From Clostridia bacterium (GTDB taxonomy: Bacteria; Bacillota; Clostridia; Christensenellales; Maliibacteriaceae): a DNA stretch of 64,000 nt. Positions 7,491-16,839 of the stretch are shown here, piece after piece (position 1 is the stretch's first letter; each line of letters begins with the position of its first letter). The DNA lies in assembly GCA_017431145.1 (NCBI GenBank), contig JAFRLQ010000033.1, positions 1 to 64,000 on the forward strand, in the 5' to 3' direction. A model generated the notes under the pieces. That model did not search any database. It saw nothing but the letters and a program-made list of their open reading frames with translations, and was not told where the DNA came from. Both the position numbers and the translations under genes were made by a program.

Positions 7491-7719
7491 CTGTTAACTG
7501 GAGATGGCAAAGTGTCGTGCATTCATAGCCCTGCAAAAAAAACAGCATCAGAGCTTAAGAAGAAGCAAAGAGGACTCCTTTTCATGAAATGAGAAAAAGG
7601 ATATACTGAAATCAAAGAACAGCATGCAATGAACGATCATTCTATGCCTATAACATAGCGCAGGCAGGACCGAACCCGGTTCTGTCTGCATGATGCGTTT
7701 CTGCGGAAAGGAGTTTGTT

Positions 7720-9342
7720 TTGTATCCGAAAAAACTGACGAGATCTGTAGTCTCCAATCCGGATTATCCTGTTGTCCAGACGACGCAGGGAAAGGTACGG
7801 GGACTTCTGGAGGAAGGCGTGTTTATTTTCCGCGGCGTACCGTTTGCGCAGGTCAAACGTTTCGCAATGCCGGAAAAAGTCACACCGTGGGAGGGGACAC
7901 GGCGTTGCAATGTGTACGGACCGGTCTGCAAGGAGATCCATACACCGATTGCGCACGATGAGTACAACGTTCCGCATTTTCACTATTCACAGGATGAGGA
8001 TTGTCTCAATCTGAATATCTGGACCAAGCATATCAATGAGGATGTCAGAAAACCGGTCATGGTCTGGTTCCACGGCGGCGGACACGCAACAGGATCCTCC
8101 ATTGAACTGTACGCCTATGACGGAATGGAACTGGCGGACTTCGGTGACGTGGTGGTCGTTTCCGTCAACCACAGACTGAACTGCATCGGCTATCTTGATC
8201 TTTCCGAATATGGAGAAAAGTATCGGTATTCGGGAAACCTCGGCACGGCGGATCTGGTCGCATCGCTCCAGTGGGTCCATGACAATATCGCGGGATTCGG
8301 CGGGGATCCGGACAACGTCACGATTTTCGGTCAGTCCGGCGGCGGACAGAAAGTGGCGACGATGCTGCAGACGCCTGCCGCAGACGGGTTGTATCATAAG
8401 GCGATCATTCAGAGCGGCCTTTTGGAAGCGAGGCCGGACAATTCGCAGGAAAGCGCCCGTGAGATGGCGCGCCTTACGGTCGAGCATCTCGGGCTGACAA
8501 AAGAGAATATCGAAAAGATCGAAACGGTTCCGTATTACGTGCTGGCGCGTGCGGCGCAGCAGGCTGCGGCGGACCTGGGCACACCGATCGGGACGATGAT
8601 CAACTGGGGACCTGTACTGGACTACGATTACTTCCTCGGAATCGCCAACGGGATCCCGTTCAGGGAGGAGACCAAGCATATCCCGATGCTGGTCGGAAAC
8701 GTGCTGGGCGAATTCGATCAGAATTTCAACTGCATCTACGCGGAAGGCTCGAAGAACGACTGGGACGACGAGAAGGTCGACACGCTGATTAAGCAACTGT
8801 ACGGCACGCAGGCGGATGCGGTGCGAAAGGGTTTTGCAAAGGCGTATCCCGACAAAAAGATCGTGGACTGCCTGTATACGAGCCGCATCTGGCGTCAGGG
8901 CCACAAAGACTACTGCAACAAACGCGCGGCGCAGGGATGCGCGCCGGTCTACAACTGGATGTTCTCACTGGAACTTCCGATGAATGGCGGGACCGTCGCG
9001 TGGCACAACGCGGATGAGGCGTATATGTTCCATAACGCGAACTATCTGGAGGCGGAGTACATTCCGGGCGTGTCCGAGGAACTGCAGGACATCATGACGG
9101 GAGCATGGGTCGCATTTGCCTATACAGGAGATCCCAATCATCCAGGCATGGCGCCGTGGCCTCCCGTAAAAGACGGAAACGGAGCGTGCATGATTTTCGA
9201 CAGACGCGTCTATGCCGCTTATCACCATGACGACGATCTGATGGCTGCACTTGATCCAGAGCTTCTTCCTCCCAAGGAGATCACGATCCCCATTGAGGAA
9301 GGCGCGGGAACGTTCGGCGGCGGGCCGAGACAGAGCCTGTGA
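7720..9342 (+). CDS. type-B carboxylesterase (PnbA-like), copy 1
   Basis: A 540-residue alpha/beta hydrolase that would hydrolyse carboxylic esters. Visible motifs: EDCLNLNIW (93-101), oxyanion-hole HGGG (118-121), nucleophile S206 in FGQSGGG, and a late AWHNADEAYMF carrying the catalytic His. Length is normal for bacterial para-nitrobenzyl-esterase relatives. No signal peptide, so cytosolic. I choose the TTG at 7720: GGAAAGGAG lies six bases upstream, and translation from it aligns residue for residue with the next gene's start (YPKKLT against YMKKLT). The upstream ATG at 7690 has no ribosome binding site. It heads a three-gene operon. Confidence 0.9.
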   Translation: MYPKKLTRSVVSNPDYPVVQTTQGKVRGLLEEGVFIFRGVPFAQVKRFAMPEKVTPWEGTRRCNVYGPVCKEIHTPIAHDEYNVPHFHYSQDEDCLNLNIWTKHINEDVRKPVMVWFHGGGHATGSSIELYAYDGMELADFGDVVVVSVNHRLNCIGYLDLSEYGEKYRYSGNLGTADLVASLQWVHDNIAGFGGDPDNVTIFGQSGGGQKVATMLQTPAADGLYHKAIIQSGLLEARPDNSQESAREMARLTVEHLGLTKENIEKIETVPYYVLARAAQQAAADLGTPIGTMINWGPVLDYDYFLGIANGIPFREETKHIPMLVGNVLGEFDQNFNCIYAEGSKNDWDDEKVDTLIKQLYGTQADAVRKGFAKAYPDKKIVDCLYTSRIWRQGHKDYCNKRAAQGCAPVYNWMFSLELPMNGGTVAWHNADEAYMFHNANYLEAEYIPGVSEELQDIMTGAWVAFAYTGDPNHPGMAPWPPVKDGNGACMIFDRRVYAAYHHDDDLMAALDPELLPPKEITIPIEEGAGTFGGGPRQSL

Positions 9343-9381
9343 TCCGGTGAGAAGTACAGAGAACGAGAGGAGCGTGTTTGT

Positions 9382-10998
9382 ATGTATATGAAAAAACTCA
9401 CGAGCCAGGTCGTGATGACATATGACGATCCGGTGGCGGAGACGAAATACGGAAAAGTAAGAGGACTGAAGACGGAGGATACCTACATCTTCCGAGGGAT
9501 CCAGTACGCCAAGGCGAAGCGGTTCCATATGCCGGAGGAGCCGGATCCGTGGGAGGGCGTGAAGAACGCATTCGCATTCGGGAACGCCTGCCTGGAACTG
9601 AATACTCCAGTCGCGCATGACAATGATATCGTGCAGCACTTCTATTATCCCCAGAGCGAGCGCTGCCAGGTTTTGAATATCTGGACGAAGCATCTTGAGA
9701 AAGACGCGAAAAAACCTGTGATGGTCTGGCTGCACGGAGGCGGATGGTTCTCCGGTTCCGCGACTGAGCTGATCGCCTATGACGGTGAGAACCTCGCTCA
9801 GTACGGCGACGTGGTCGTCGTGTCGCTCAACCACCGGCTGAACGTACTGGGGTATCTGGACCTTTCCGATTACGGAGAGGAATACAGATACTCAGGAAAC
9901 GTAGGTCTGGCGGATCTTGTCGCGGCTCTGAAATGGGTGAAAGAGAATATCGAAAACTTCGGCGGAGATCCGGGAAACGTCACGATCTTCGGCCAGTCCG
10001 GCGGCGGCGGAAAAGTCGCGTATCTTCTGCAGACGCCTGCAGCGGACGGACTGTATCACAAGGGGATCATCCAGTCGGGCGGCTATCTCGGACACGGCGG
10101 CGCAGAAGCGCATAAGCACAACAGAGAAGTCAGCAAAAAGTGCGCAGCGCTTACACTGAAGCAGCTGGGGATCGGAGAGGATGAGGTCTCAAAGATCGAA
10201 ACAGTCCCGTGGGAGGATCTGGCGCAGGCGACGATGGAAGCGATCTGGCTTCTTCGTGAAGAAGGAGAATCCGTATCCTGGGAGCCGGTCTACGACGGAG
10301 ACTATTTCATGGGCGATCCCGTCGATATGGGATTCCGCAAAGAGACGATCGGCACGCCGATGATCATCGGTACCTGCTTCGGAGAGTTCTCCGGCACGCA
10401 CGACCGGCACTTCAGCGAGACACCGAAAGCGCTCTGGAGCGCGGAGGAAGCCGACGCGATCATGCGCAAGGCGTTCGGTGACAAGGCGGACCGGGTAAAG
10501 GAACTGTTTGCGAAAGCGTATCCTGACCGTCAGATCCAGGACGTGCTTTTCCTCGATCTGGATTTCAAGAATCAAGCGCTGGGATATATCAAAGGATTTG
10601 CGGAAGCCGGCGGAACGATCTGGAACTATATGTTCAATCTGGAAACGCCCTACGAGTGCGGTACGGTCGCCTGGCACAATGCGGAGGAATGCTATGTGTT
10701 CCGCAATGCCGCGTATCTGGAGTATGAGTATATTCCGGAAGTGTCGGAGAAACTGGAGGACGAGGTCAGCGGCGCGTGGCTTGCGTTCGCGCGAAACTCC
10801 GATCCCAACTGCGATGCGATCCCGGAATGGCCGGCATGCACAAAGGACAGCGTCCCCTGCATGTGTTTCGACAAGGTGACGGATCTTCGCGTCGATCACG
10901 ACAAAGAACTGATCGCGGAGTATCCCGACATCGAGGTGCCGGAATTCCCGCTCAGCAACAAGATGTACGCTTTCTATGGCGTGAAACCGCAGGAATGA
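9382..10998 (+). CDS. type-B carboxylesterase (PnbA-like), copy 2
   Basis: A 538-residue close paralog of the upstream esterase, clearly a tandem duplication: the same N-terminus, HGGGW oxyanion loop, nucleophile in FGQSGGGGK, and the AWHNAEECYVF histidine region. The oxyanion-loop residue after HGGG changes from H to W between copies, as does much of the central substrate region, which suggests different substrates. Cytosolic. Starts 39 bp after copy 1, with GAGAGGAG before the ATG, and is followed 36 bp later by a phosphoesterase gene. Confidence 0.9.
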   Translation: MYMKKLTSQVVMTYDDPVAETKYGKVRGLKTEDTYIFRGIQYAKAKRFHMPEEPDPWEGVKNAFAFGNACLELNTPVAHDNDIVQHFYYPQSERCQVLNIWTKHLEKDAKKPVMVWLHGGGWFSGSATELIAYDGENLAQYGDVVVVSLNHRLNVLGYLDLSDYGEEYRYSGNVGLADLVAALKWVKENIENFGGDPGNVTIFGQSGGGGKVAYLLQTPAADGLYHKGIIQSGGYLGHGGAEAHKHNREVSKKCAALTLKQLGIGEDEVSKIETVPWEDLAQATMEAIWLLREEGESVSWEPVYDGDYFMGDPVDMGFRKETIGTPMIIGTCFGEFSGTHDRHFSETPKALWSAEEADAIMRKAFGDKADRVKELFAKAYPDRQIQDVLFLDLDFKNQALGYIKGFAEAGGTIWNYMFNLETPYECGTVAWHNAEECYVFRNAAYLEYEYIPEVSEKLEDEVSGAWLAFARNSDPNCDAIPEWPACTKDSVPCMCFDKVTDLRVDHDKELIAEYPDIEVPEFPLSNKMYAFYGVKPQE

Positions 10999-11034
10999 TA
11001 ACAGCAACAAACGAAAGAGGGAAGTGATCCCAGA

Positions 11035-12246
11035 ATGAAGAAAACGGTTTTGAGGATCCTGACAGTCTGCATGGTGCTTTGCATGGGGTTCATGCTTCTG
11101 TGTCCCGCCGGGGCAAAAGCGCAGGAGGCCGGTCAGGAACTGATCGCACGTGAAGATGGTTCTTTCCGTGTCCTTCTGGTCGCGGATACACAGGATACAG
11201 ATAAACCGCAGCAGCAGATGCTCGAGCTTCTGAATGCGGAACTGGACAACGCAGACGCGGATCTGGTGATCTTCCTGGGTGACGTGATCTACGGACCTTC
11301 GATCGGCAATGACGCGGAAAAAGCGGAAGCGGCGATCCGTGCGGTCGTGGATCCTGTTGACCAGCGAGGGATCCCTTTTGCAGTGGCGTTCGGCAATCAT
11401 GACGATCAGGACTGCATCAGCAAGGAAGAGCAGCTGGCGATTTACCAGAGTTACCCCGGATGCCTCAACGAGGATCCGGAGCTTCCGGGCGTCGGCAATA
11501 CATGCCTGCAGATCAAGGGACAGGATGCTGAATCGGCTCCGCTTCTTCTGTGGATCATGGACAGTGGGACCTACGCGGAAAAGGAGATCGGCGGTTACGG
11601 TTATGTAACGCAGGAGCAGAACGAATGGTTCCGAAGCGGTATCGCGGCCTATGGTGAAAACGCGCCGGTATCGTATGTGTTCCAGCATATTCCGGTGCCG
11701 CAGGTGTTCGAACTGATCGAACCCGCCGCACCATTTTCCAAGGGGTCTTTCTGCACATTTATGAATCCGACCACCAAGTGGTACAGGGAAAAAGAAGGAG
11801 CTGTCCGGACCGGATGTTTTGGCGAGACGCCTTGTCCACCCAAATACGACAGCGGTCAGTTCCAGTCCTGGAAAGACTGCGGTGTACGTGCAGCGTTCTT
11901 TGGACACGACCACACCAACGACTATGTTGCGACGGTGGAGGGGATCGATCTTATCGCAACGAGCGGGATCGGCTTCTATTCCTACGGAAGAGGATATGAC
12001 CATGGCGCGCGGCTCCTCATTCTGCATCCGGACAAGCCGGAGGAATATGAGACCGAAATGGTCTATTACAGGGATTTGATCGATAAACCGCTCGGTTTCA
12101 TCCAGACATCCAACATGGGTGTTCAGATCTCGAGGATCGTGATTCCCGCATCAGCCGGGATCCTTGTGTTCCTGATCGCGCTGATCACAGTGATCATCCT
12201 TCTGCGCAGACGCAGAAGAAGGAAAAAAAGCCTGAAGAAAGAATAA
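11035..12246 (+). CDS. membrane-anchored calcineurin-like metallophosphoesterase
   Basis: 403 residues: a signal peptide (1-29, AKA/Q-type cleavage), a metallophosphoesterase domain, and a C-terminal transmembrane helix (about 365-388) followed by an Arg/Lys-rich tail. Metal motifs are D51-T-Q (in place of the usual DxH), GDV (D83), GNHD (121-124) and GHDH (about 290-293). DxQ-type enzymes of this kind resemble purple-acid-phosphatase-like or nucleotide/lipid phosphodiesterases. The active site would face outward, anchored to the membrane. Last gene of the esterase operon; a hairpin terminator follows. Confidence 0.88.
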   Translation: MKKTVLRILTVCMVLCMGFMLLCPAGAKAQEAGQELIAREDGSFRVLLVADTQDTDKPQQQMLELLNAELDNADADLVIFLGDVIYGPSIGNDAEKAEAAIRAVVDPVDQRGIPFAVAFGNHDDQDCISKEEQLAIYQSYPGCLNEDPELPGVGNTCLQIKGQDAESAPLLLWIMDSGTYAEKEIGGYGYVTQEQNEWFRSGIAAYGENAPVSYVFQHIPVPQVFELIEPAAPFSKGSFCTFMNPTTKWYREKEGAVRTGCFGETPCPPKYDSGQFQSWKDCGVRAAFFGHDHTNDYVATVEGIDLIATSGIGFYSYGRGYDHGARLLILHPDKPEEYETEMVYYRDLIDKPLGFIQTSNMGVQISRIVIPASAGILVFLIALITVIILLRRRRRRKKSLKKE

Positions 12247-12284
12247 TAAAACAGAAATCTGGGCGAAAACGTTCAACGAACAGC

Positions 12285-12321
12285 ACAGTCCCTGCACTCT
12301 TGGTGAGGCAGGGACTGTTTT
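12285..12321. terminator. bidirectional-looking intrinsic terminator
   Basis: ACAGTCCCTGC (12285-12295) and GCAGGGACTGT (12308-12318) with a 12-base loop and a short T tract. It lies between convergent genes. Confidence 0.75.
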
Positions 12322-12340
12322 ATCTGAATGTGTCAGAGGA

Positions 12341-12616
12341 TCAGATCACGATATTGCCGTATTTGATGCCGTGCTGTTGGAGGAATTCCTCCATCCCGAG
12401 CAGATGGGAACTTTTGCATAGGCTGATGAAATCGTCGAGTGAAATGATGGAGAACAGCCGATCCGTTTCCTCTTTGGAAAACACGTAATGCGATTCGCTG
12501 TCGTAGAAATCATCGCCGCCGTATATCTCCGAGTCAAGATACAGCCGGCCGTCACAGATATATCCGCTCAGAGAGGAACCGCTGCCCGCATAGCAGCTGA
12601 AATGCTGATCTTTCAT
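12341..12616 (-). CDS. small hypothetical protein
   Basis: A 91-residue acidic protein without signal peptide or membrane helix. No family is recognised. The start ATG follows GGAGATATCGGT, a good ribosome binding site, and the composition is protein-like. It sits 34 bp downstream of the HTH-HD gene on the same strand, so the two are probably co-transcribed. Confidence 0.6.
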   Translation of the reverse strand: MKDQHFSCYAGSGSSLSGYICDGRLYLDSEIYGGDDFYDSESHYVFSKEETDRLFSIISLDDFISLCKSSHLLGMEEFLQQHGIKYGNIVI

Positions 12617-12650
12617 ACCGATATCTCCGTTCTTTTAAATAGTGGAAGCG

Positions 12651-13484
12651 TTACATCCGGAGGATCGTTGCTTTCGCGCTTTCCAGTACGCTCATGATCT
12701 GGTATTTCAACACGAATACCGCATCATAATACTGCGCGTACTCCTTCTTTATATGATCGAGAAGAGGGATCACATATTTCTGGGTCTCGTCAACGTACTC
12801 GATGATACCCTCTGTAGAGAAACCGAGCATCATCGTGGAGACGTTGTTGCAGCGGTCCAGCGCCTTGACGATGGACGCGGTGCTGTTGGCGGCGATCGCA
12901 CTGAAATAGGCGTCCAGATCTTCAGGCTCTGTTCTTGTCAGAAGACGTACAGCCTCGCGGACTTCCGGTGAAAAGGGAAGTTCATCCGGAGCGATGCCGC
13001 AGTCTTCGCAGACATCATGAAGCAGCACTGTGGCGATCACGGCGTCGTCTCTGATCCCCAACGCGTGCGCGTGGCAGGCCATGATGAAGGGATGCACGAT
13101 GTAGGGAACGGATTCTTCGGAAAATACGCTGGTTTTGCGACGCTGGTTTTTGTGTTTCTCCATCGCGTAGTCGATAGCGCGGTCCGTCTCCGGAAGGGAA
13201 TCCGTCTTTGCGAATTCCTTCAGTTTCCGGTACATATTCTCCACACCGTAGAACTGATCGTGGACGACCCATGACGGGCGCTTTTTTTCCTCCTCGCTGA
13301 TCAGATCGGCTTTGTTCATTTTAAGCGCGTTAGCGATGAGACTGATGTTGTACACGTCCGGAATGCTCCTTTCGTTTTCCCACTGGCTGACAGCCTGCGG
13401 CGTTACATAGACAGCTTTTGCAAGCTGTTCCTGCGTCATGCCAAGTTCTTTGCGCCTCTGTCTAATCCTGCTTCCGATATTCAC
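12651..13484 (-). CDS. XRE helix-turn-helix fused to a Mesh1/RelA-SpoT-type HD hydrolase domain
   Basis: 277 residues. Residues 4-58 are an XRE-type DNA-binding domain (RRKELGMTQEQLAKAV ... PQAVSQWENERSIP). Residues 100-225 match the HD phosphohydrolase domain of RelA/SpoT and Mesh1: HKNQRRK (111-117), PYIVHP (H131), LLHDVCED (H156, D157) and KALDRCNN (D210). All four metal-binding positions of that family are kept. The enzyme activity would be removal of the 3' pyrophosphate from (p)ppGpp or a related nucleotide, and the fusion suggests transcription control by that ligand. No synthetase domain is present. GTG start, with GGGAGGTGG seven bases upstream. Confidence 0.82.
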   Translation of the reverse strand: MNIGSRIRQRRKELGMTQEQLAKAVYVTPQAVSQWENERSIPDVYNISLIANALKMNKADLISEEEKKRPSWVVHDQFYGVENMYRKLKEFAKTDSLPETDRAIDYAMEKHKNQRRKTSVFSEESVPYIVHPFIMACHAHALGIRDDAVIATVLLHDVCEDCGIAPDELPFSPEVREAVRLLTRTEPEDLDAYFSAIAANSTASIVKALDRCNNVSTMMLGFSTEGIIEYVDETQKYVIPLLDHIKKEYAQYYDAVFVLKYQIMSVLESAKATILRM

Positions 13485-13633
13485 ATGACCACCTCCCGAT
13501 TGCAGTATATAACAGGCGGGGGAAGGTTGGTATAAAGCCGTGCTTTAGAAAAAACAAAAAAGTGTTTTCCTTTAAGGTTGGTTTAAGGTGCTTTGGGTAT
13601 CCTGTTTTCAGATCCAAGAAGGAGGACACAAAA

Positions 13634-15058
13634 ATGAAAAAGAACAACCTGATCAAGATCATGTCGATTGTAACCGCAGCTGTGCTTGCCTTTTCGCTTA
13701 CGGCATGCGGAAAAACAAATACGGACGCTGCAGGACAGAACGCCGGTGCGGTGACAGAGACGGCAAGCGTGAGCGATACGGCGGGAACCGCAGCAAATGA
13801 AGAGATCACGAGCACGAACGACAGCGAGCACGCGATCGAGGTCAGCGGAGAAACGGCGGAATACGCGAATATAAAAGTAACGAAAACCGGAGACTCGGAC
13901 CTGGGCGATGAAGCGGACTTCTACGGTGACAACGCGGCGGTCTTCGCGACAGAAGGCGCGACGCTGACACTGACGGATATCGAGGTTGATACAAACGGAA
14001 AACACGCGAACGCAGTGTTTTCATACGGAGAAGGCACGACTGTCAACATCAGCGATTCCGTCATCACGACGAGCGGCGACTGCTCGGGAGGCCTTATGAC
14101 GACAGGCGGCGGCACGATGAACGCCGAGAATCTGGACATCCATACGACCGGCAATTCCTCCGCGGCGATCCGGTCTGACAGAGGCGGCGGAACCGTCAAT
14201 GTGACAGGAGGAACCTATACGACAGACGGAAAAGGCTCTCCGGTCATCTATTCCACAGCGGATATCACCGTCAGTGACGCCGCGCTGGTATCGACAGCGT
14301 CCCAGGGCGTCGTGGTGGAAGGCAGGAACTCCGTCACACTGAACAACGTGACGCTGGCTGCGGATAACAATATGAAGAACAGCGACAAGTCTGACTGGTA
14401 CCAGGCGGTAATGATCTATCAGTCGATGTCCGGCGACGCGGCGGAAGGCCTTGCAACGTTCACGATGACCGACGGATCCCTGACCAATATGAACGGTGAC
14501 GTGTTCTTTGTGAACAACACGACGGCGGCGATCACGCTGGAGAATGTGGAGATCGTCAATCAGGATACCGACGGCGTATTCCTGAGAGCGGCTGCGGCAG
14601 GCTGGGGCTCGGAAGGTTCCAACGGAGGAAAGGTGAAACTGACTCTCAATAACCAGACGCTTGAGGGAGATATCCTTGTCGACAGCGTATCTGCGCTGAA
14701 CATGTATCTCGCATCCGGAACGGTGTACACCGGCGCAGTGAATGAGGAGAATAAAGGCGAGGTCTATGTCGAGATCGAATCCGGATCCAAATGGGTGCTG
14801 ACGGGAGACTCCTATATCACTTCACTGACATGTGATGCAGACAGTATCGATTTGAACGGACATAAGCTCTACATCAACGGAACGGAATACAGTGAGGGAA
14901 CTGTTTCTTCCGGCACGGCTATCGAGATGGAAACAGAATCCTCAATGGGTGCAGGACAACAGGATGGGATGCCGGGAGATGCACCGTCAGGTGACCGTCC
15001 ACAGGGTGGACCGAACGGTGAAAACGGAGAACCGCCTGCCAGACCTGATGGTCATTGA
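13634..15058 (+). CDS. beta-helix lipoprotein, carbohydrate-binding-domain type
   Basis: 474 residues. Lipobox LTACGK ends the signal at about residue 25; a Thr/Ala-rich linker leads to a long parallel beta-helix (about residues 70-430) made of short Asn/Thr/Gly-rich turns such as NAVFSYGEGTTVNISDS. The tail (about 445-474) is rich in Gly, Pro, Asp and Asn. Beta-helix proteins of this kind in clostridia are surface polysaccharide-binding or adhesin-like proteins. I use the ATG at 13634 after GGAGGACAC; the frame is open 24 codons upstream without a ribosome binding site. Confidence 0.82.
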   Translation: MKKNNLIKIMSIVTAAVLAFSLTACGKTNTDAAGQNAGAVTETASVSDTAGTAANEEITSTNDSEHAIEVSGETAEYANIKVTKTGDSDLGDEADFYGDNAAVFATEGATLTLTDIEVDTNGKHANAVFSYGEGTTVNISDSVITTSGDCSGGLMTTGGGTMNAENLDIHTTGNSSAAIRSDRGGGTVNVTGGTYTTDGKGSPVIYSTADITVSDAALVSTASQGVVVEGRNSVTLNNVTLAADNNMKNSDKSDWYQAVMIYQSMSGDAAEGLATFTMTDGSLTNMNGDVFFVNNTTAAITLENVEIVNQDTDGVFLRAAAAGWGSEGSNGGKVKLTLNNQTLEGDILVDSVSALNMYLASGTVYTGAVNEENKGEVYVEIESGSKWVLTGDSYITSLTCDADSIDLNGHKLYINGTEYSEGTVSSGTAIEMETESSMGAGQQDGMPGDAPSGDRPQGGPNGENGEPPARPDGH

Positions 15059-15122
15059 TTGAAAAAAGTCGTGCTGCCTGGCACAGGCAAACATGTCATA
15101 GCAGCACTGGTTTTCCTCAAAT

Positions 15123-15156
15123 AAAAAAACAGGGAACTCCATCGCGGAGTTCCCTG
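15123..15156 (-). terminator. intrinsic terminator of the purine permease gene
   Basis: CAGGGAACTCC (15130-15140), five-base loop, GGAGTTCCCTG (15146-15156); on the minus strand the stem is followed by seven T. Confidence 0.9.
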
Positions 15157-15215
15157 TCGTCGATCGGATATTAGTGAGAAAGCAGGAACATGGCAAGGAA
15201 CAGTACGTCCAGAAC

Positions 15216-16559
15216 TCAGGTGATGGGATGGATCTCTTTCGCGTTGCCACGAAGCAGCTCGATCAGCGTGTAGGAAATGACGCCGATGCCGATACCGTAA
15301 CTGATGTTGTAGCCAAATGCCATTACGACGATCGTAAGGAACGCCGGTACTGCACCGGAAACATTGGTCCAGTCAACTTCGCGGACCCCGTTCATCATGA
15401 GGACACCGACATAGACAAGTGCCGCAGCAGTTGCGCAGGAAGGAATGAGTGCTGCAACCGGAGCAAAGAACATGGCAATCAGGAACATTGCCGCTGCAGT
15501 AAGAGAGGTCAGACCGGTCTTGCCGCCTTCAGCGACACCAGCGGAAGATTCGACGAAAGTCGTAACGGTGGAAACACCGCACATCGCGCCTGTGCAGGTC
15601 GCGATCGCGTCTGCAAGCATCGCGTTGTTCATGTTGGGGACTTCCCCGTTTTCTGTGAGCAGTCCGCCGCGAGCGCAGGCACCGTAAAGTGTGCCGATCG
15701 TGTCGAAGCAGTCAACGATGGTGAGAGACAGGGAAGTCGTGATCAGAACAAGAATGAAGTTCGTAGCGCCATGAGCCTGGATATAGGCGGAGAAATCAAA
15801 TCCGCTCTTGAATACCTGCAGGAACGCCATCTCGCCGAACTCCTTGAACGCGGTAAAGGGATTGAAGGACATCCCTGCGAACAGACCCGCAAAGTAGCCG
15901 GGGATCGTTAGGCCAAGCAGATAATACAGAACTGCACCGCCGAGGATACCGATCAGGACAGAGCCCTTCACGTTCTTCTTGGACAGAACCGCGATTATGA
16001 TGATGGACAGGAAGGTGACGAGGATGGGCATGATCGTTGCCCAGGTCGCGCTTCCGGTCAGGAAGTTCAGAGAGACAAAACTGGATGCTGTTGATTCGTT
16101 CGGTACGATGATGCCGGCGTTCTGCAGTCCAATATATGCGATGAACAGACCGATACCGGCGGGAATGATGTGTTTGACAGGTGTCGGAATCGCTTTGAAC
16201 AGTGCTTTTCTGGCGCCGGTCACGGAAAGGATAATAAAGACGATACCATCAAGCAGAACCATTGCCATTGCGTTCTGATAGCTGAACCCGAATCCGAGGC
16301 AGATCGTGTAAACGACGAATGCGTTGACACCCATACCGGGAGCCTGAGCCATCGGCAGACCGGAAAGGAGACCTATCAGGACTGTTCCGATAATTGCCGA
16401 GAGCGCTGTTGCGATATAGATCGCGTTGTAGCTTACGACGCCCAGAGCGGAAAAGATTCCGGCGTTGACCATCAGGATGTAAGCCATTGCCATGAAAGTG
16501 GTCAGGCCAGCGACGATCTCTGTTCTCACAGTCGTGCCATGTTCTTTGAGTTTAAACAT
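15216..16559 (-). CDS. NCS2-family purine permease (PbuG/AzgA type)
   Basis: A 447-residue inner-membrane protein with 12-14 hydrophobic segments. It would import purine bases (guanine/hypoxanthine or adenine) with protons. Visible AzgA-type features: TTFMAMAYILMVNAGIF near residue 22, APGMGVNAF (about 75-83), IGLFIAYIGLQNAG, and the family signature around VDCFDTIGTLYGA. Length is normal. Its exact base specificity cannot be read from the sequence. It appears monocistronic, with its own terminator and a long upstream leader. Confidence 0.9.
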   Translation of the reverse strand: MFKLKEHGTTVRTEIVAGLTTFMAMAYILMVNAGIFSALGVVSYNAIYIATALSAIIGTVLIGLLSGLPMAQAPGMGVNAFVVYTICLGFGFSYQNAMAMVLLDGIVFIILSVTGARKALFKAIPTPVKHIIPAGIGLFIAYIGLQNAGIIVPNESTASSFVSLNFLTGSATWATIMPILVTFLSIIIIAVLSKKNVKGSVLIGILGGAVLYYLLGLTIPGYFAGLFAGMSFNPFTAFKEFGEMAFLQVFKSGFDFSAYIQAHGATNFILVLITTSLSLTIVDCFDTIGTLYGACARGGLLTENGEVPNMNNAMLADAIATCTGAMCGVSTVTTFVESSAGVAEGGKTGLTSLTAAAMFLIAMFFAPVAALIPSCATAAALVYVGVLMMNGVREVDWTNVSGAVPAFLTIVVMAFGYNISYGIGIGVISYTLIELLRGNAKEIHPIT

Positions 16560-16700
16560 ACAACCCCTCTTTTCTTTATATTATCGTGGGATGATCCCAC
16601 AAAAATGGATTCATAAGTGGATTGTTGAACGATTTTCTTCTGTAAATAGAAAACGTTCACGGAATAGACATATTGTACCACATATTTGTATGTTGAACAG
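16560..16700 (-). promoter_or_regulatory. leader and putative promoter of the purine permease gene
   Basis: On the minus strand a weak promoter can be drawn: TGTTCA (16694-16699), 16-bp spacer, TACAAT (16672-16677). The leader holds two inverted repeats, GAACGATTTTC/GAAAACGTTC (16627-16658) and GTGGGATGATCCCAC (16586-16600). I see no purine-riboswitch core, so these may be operators or simple hairpins. Confidence 0.4.
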
Positions 16701-16776
16701 ATGCATATACAATATATTGTGAATTGATCGTAAAAAACATAAACTTTACAGAACCGATGCGTCGCGAATGACAATG

Positions 16777-16818
16777 AAAAAACCCGGCGTCAGAAGTGTT
16801 TCATTCTGTCTGCCGGGG
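16777..16818 (-). terminator. intrinsic terminator of the sstT-sdaA operon
   Basis: On the minus strand, CCCCGGC and GCCGGG frame a long partly paired loop and are followed by TTTTTT. Confidence 0.85.
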
Positions 16819-16839
16819 TCTTTTGAACAGTCGTATATA

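Noticed and set aside
10189-12027. 612-codon minus-strand frame
   Set aside because: Antisense to the second esterase and the metallophosphoesterase; a codon-usage shadow.
16560-16767. Purine riboswitch in front of the purine permease
   Set aside because: The leader has hairpins, but I could not find the conserved purine-riboswitch core, so only simple inverted repeats are reported.
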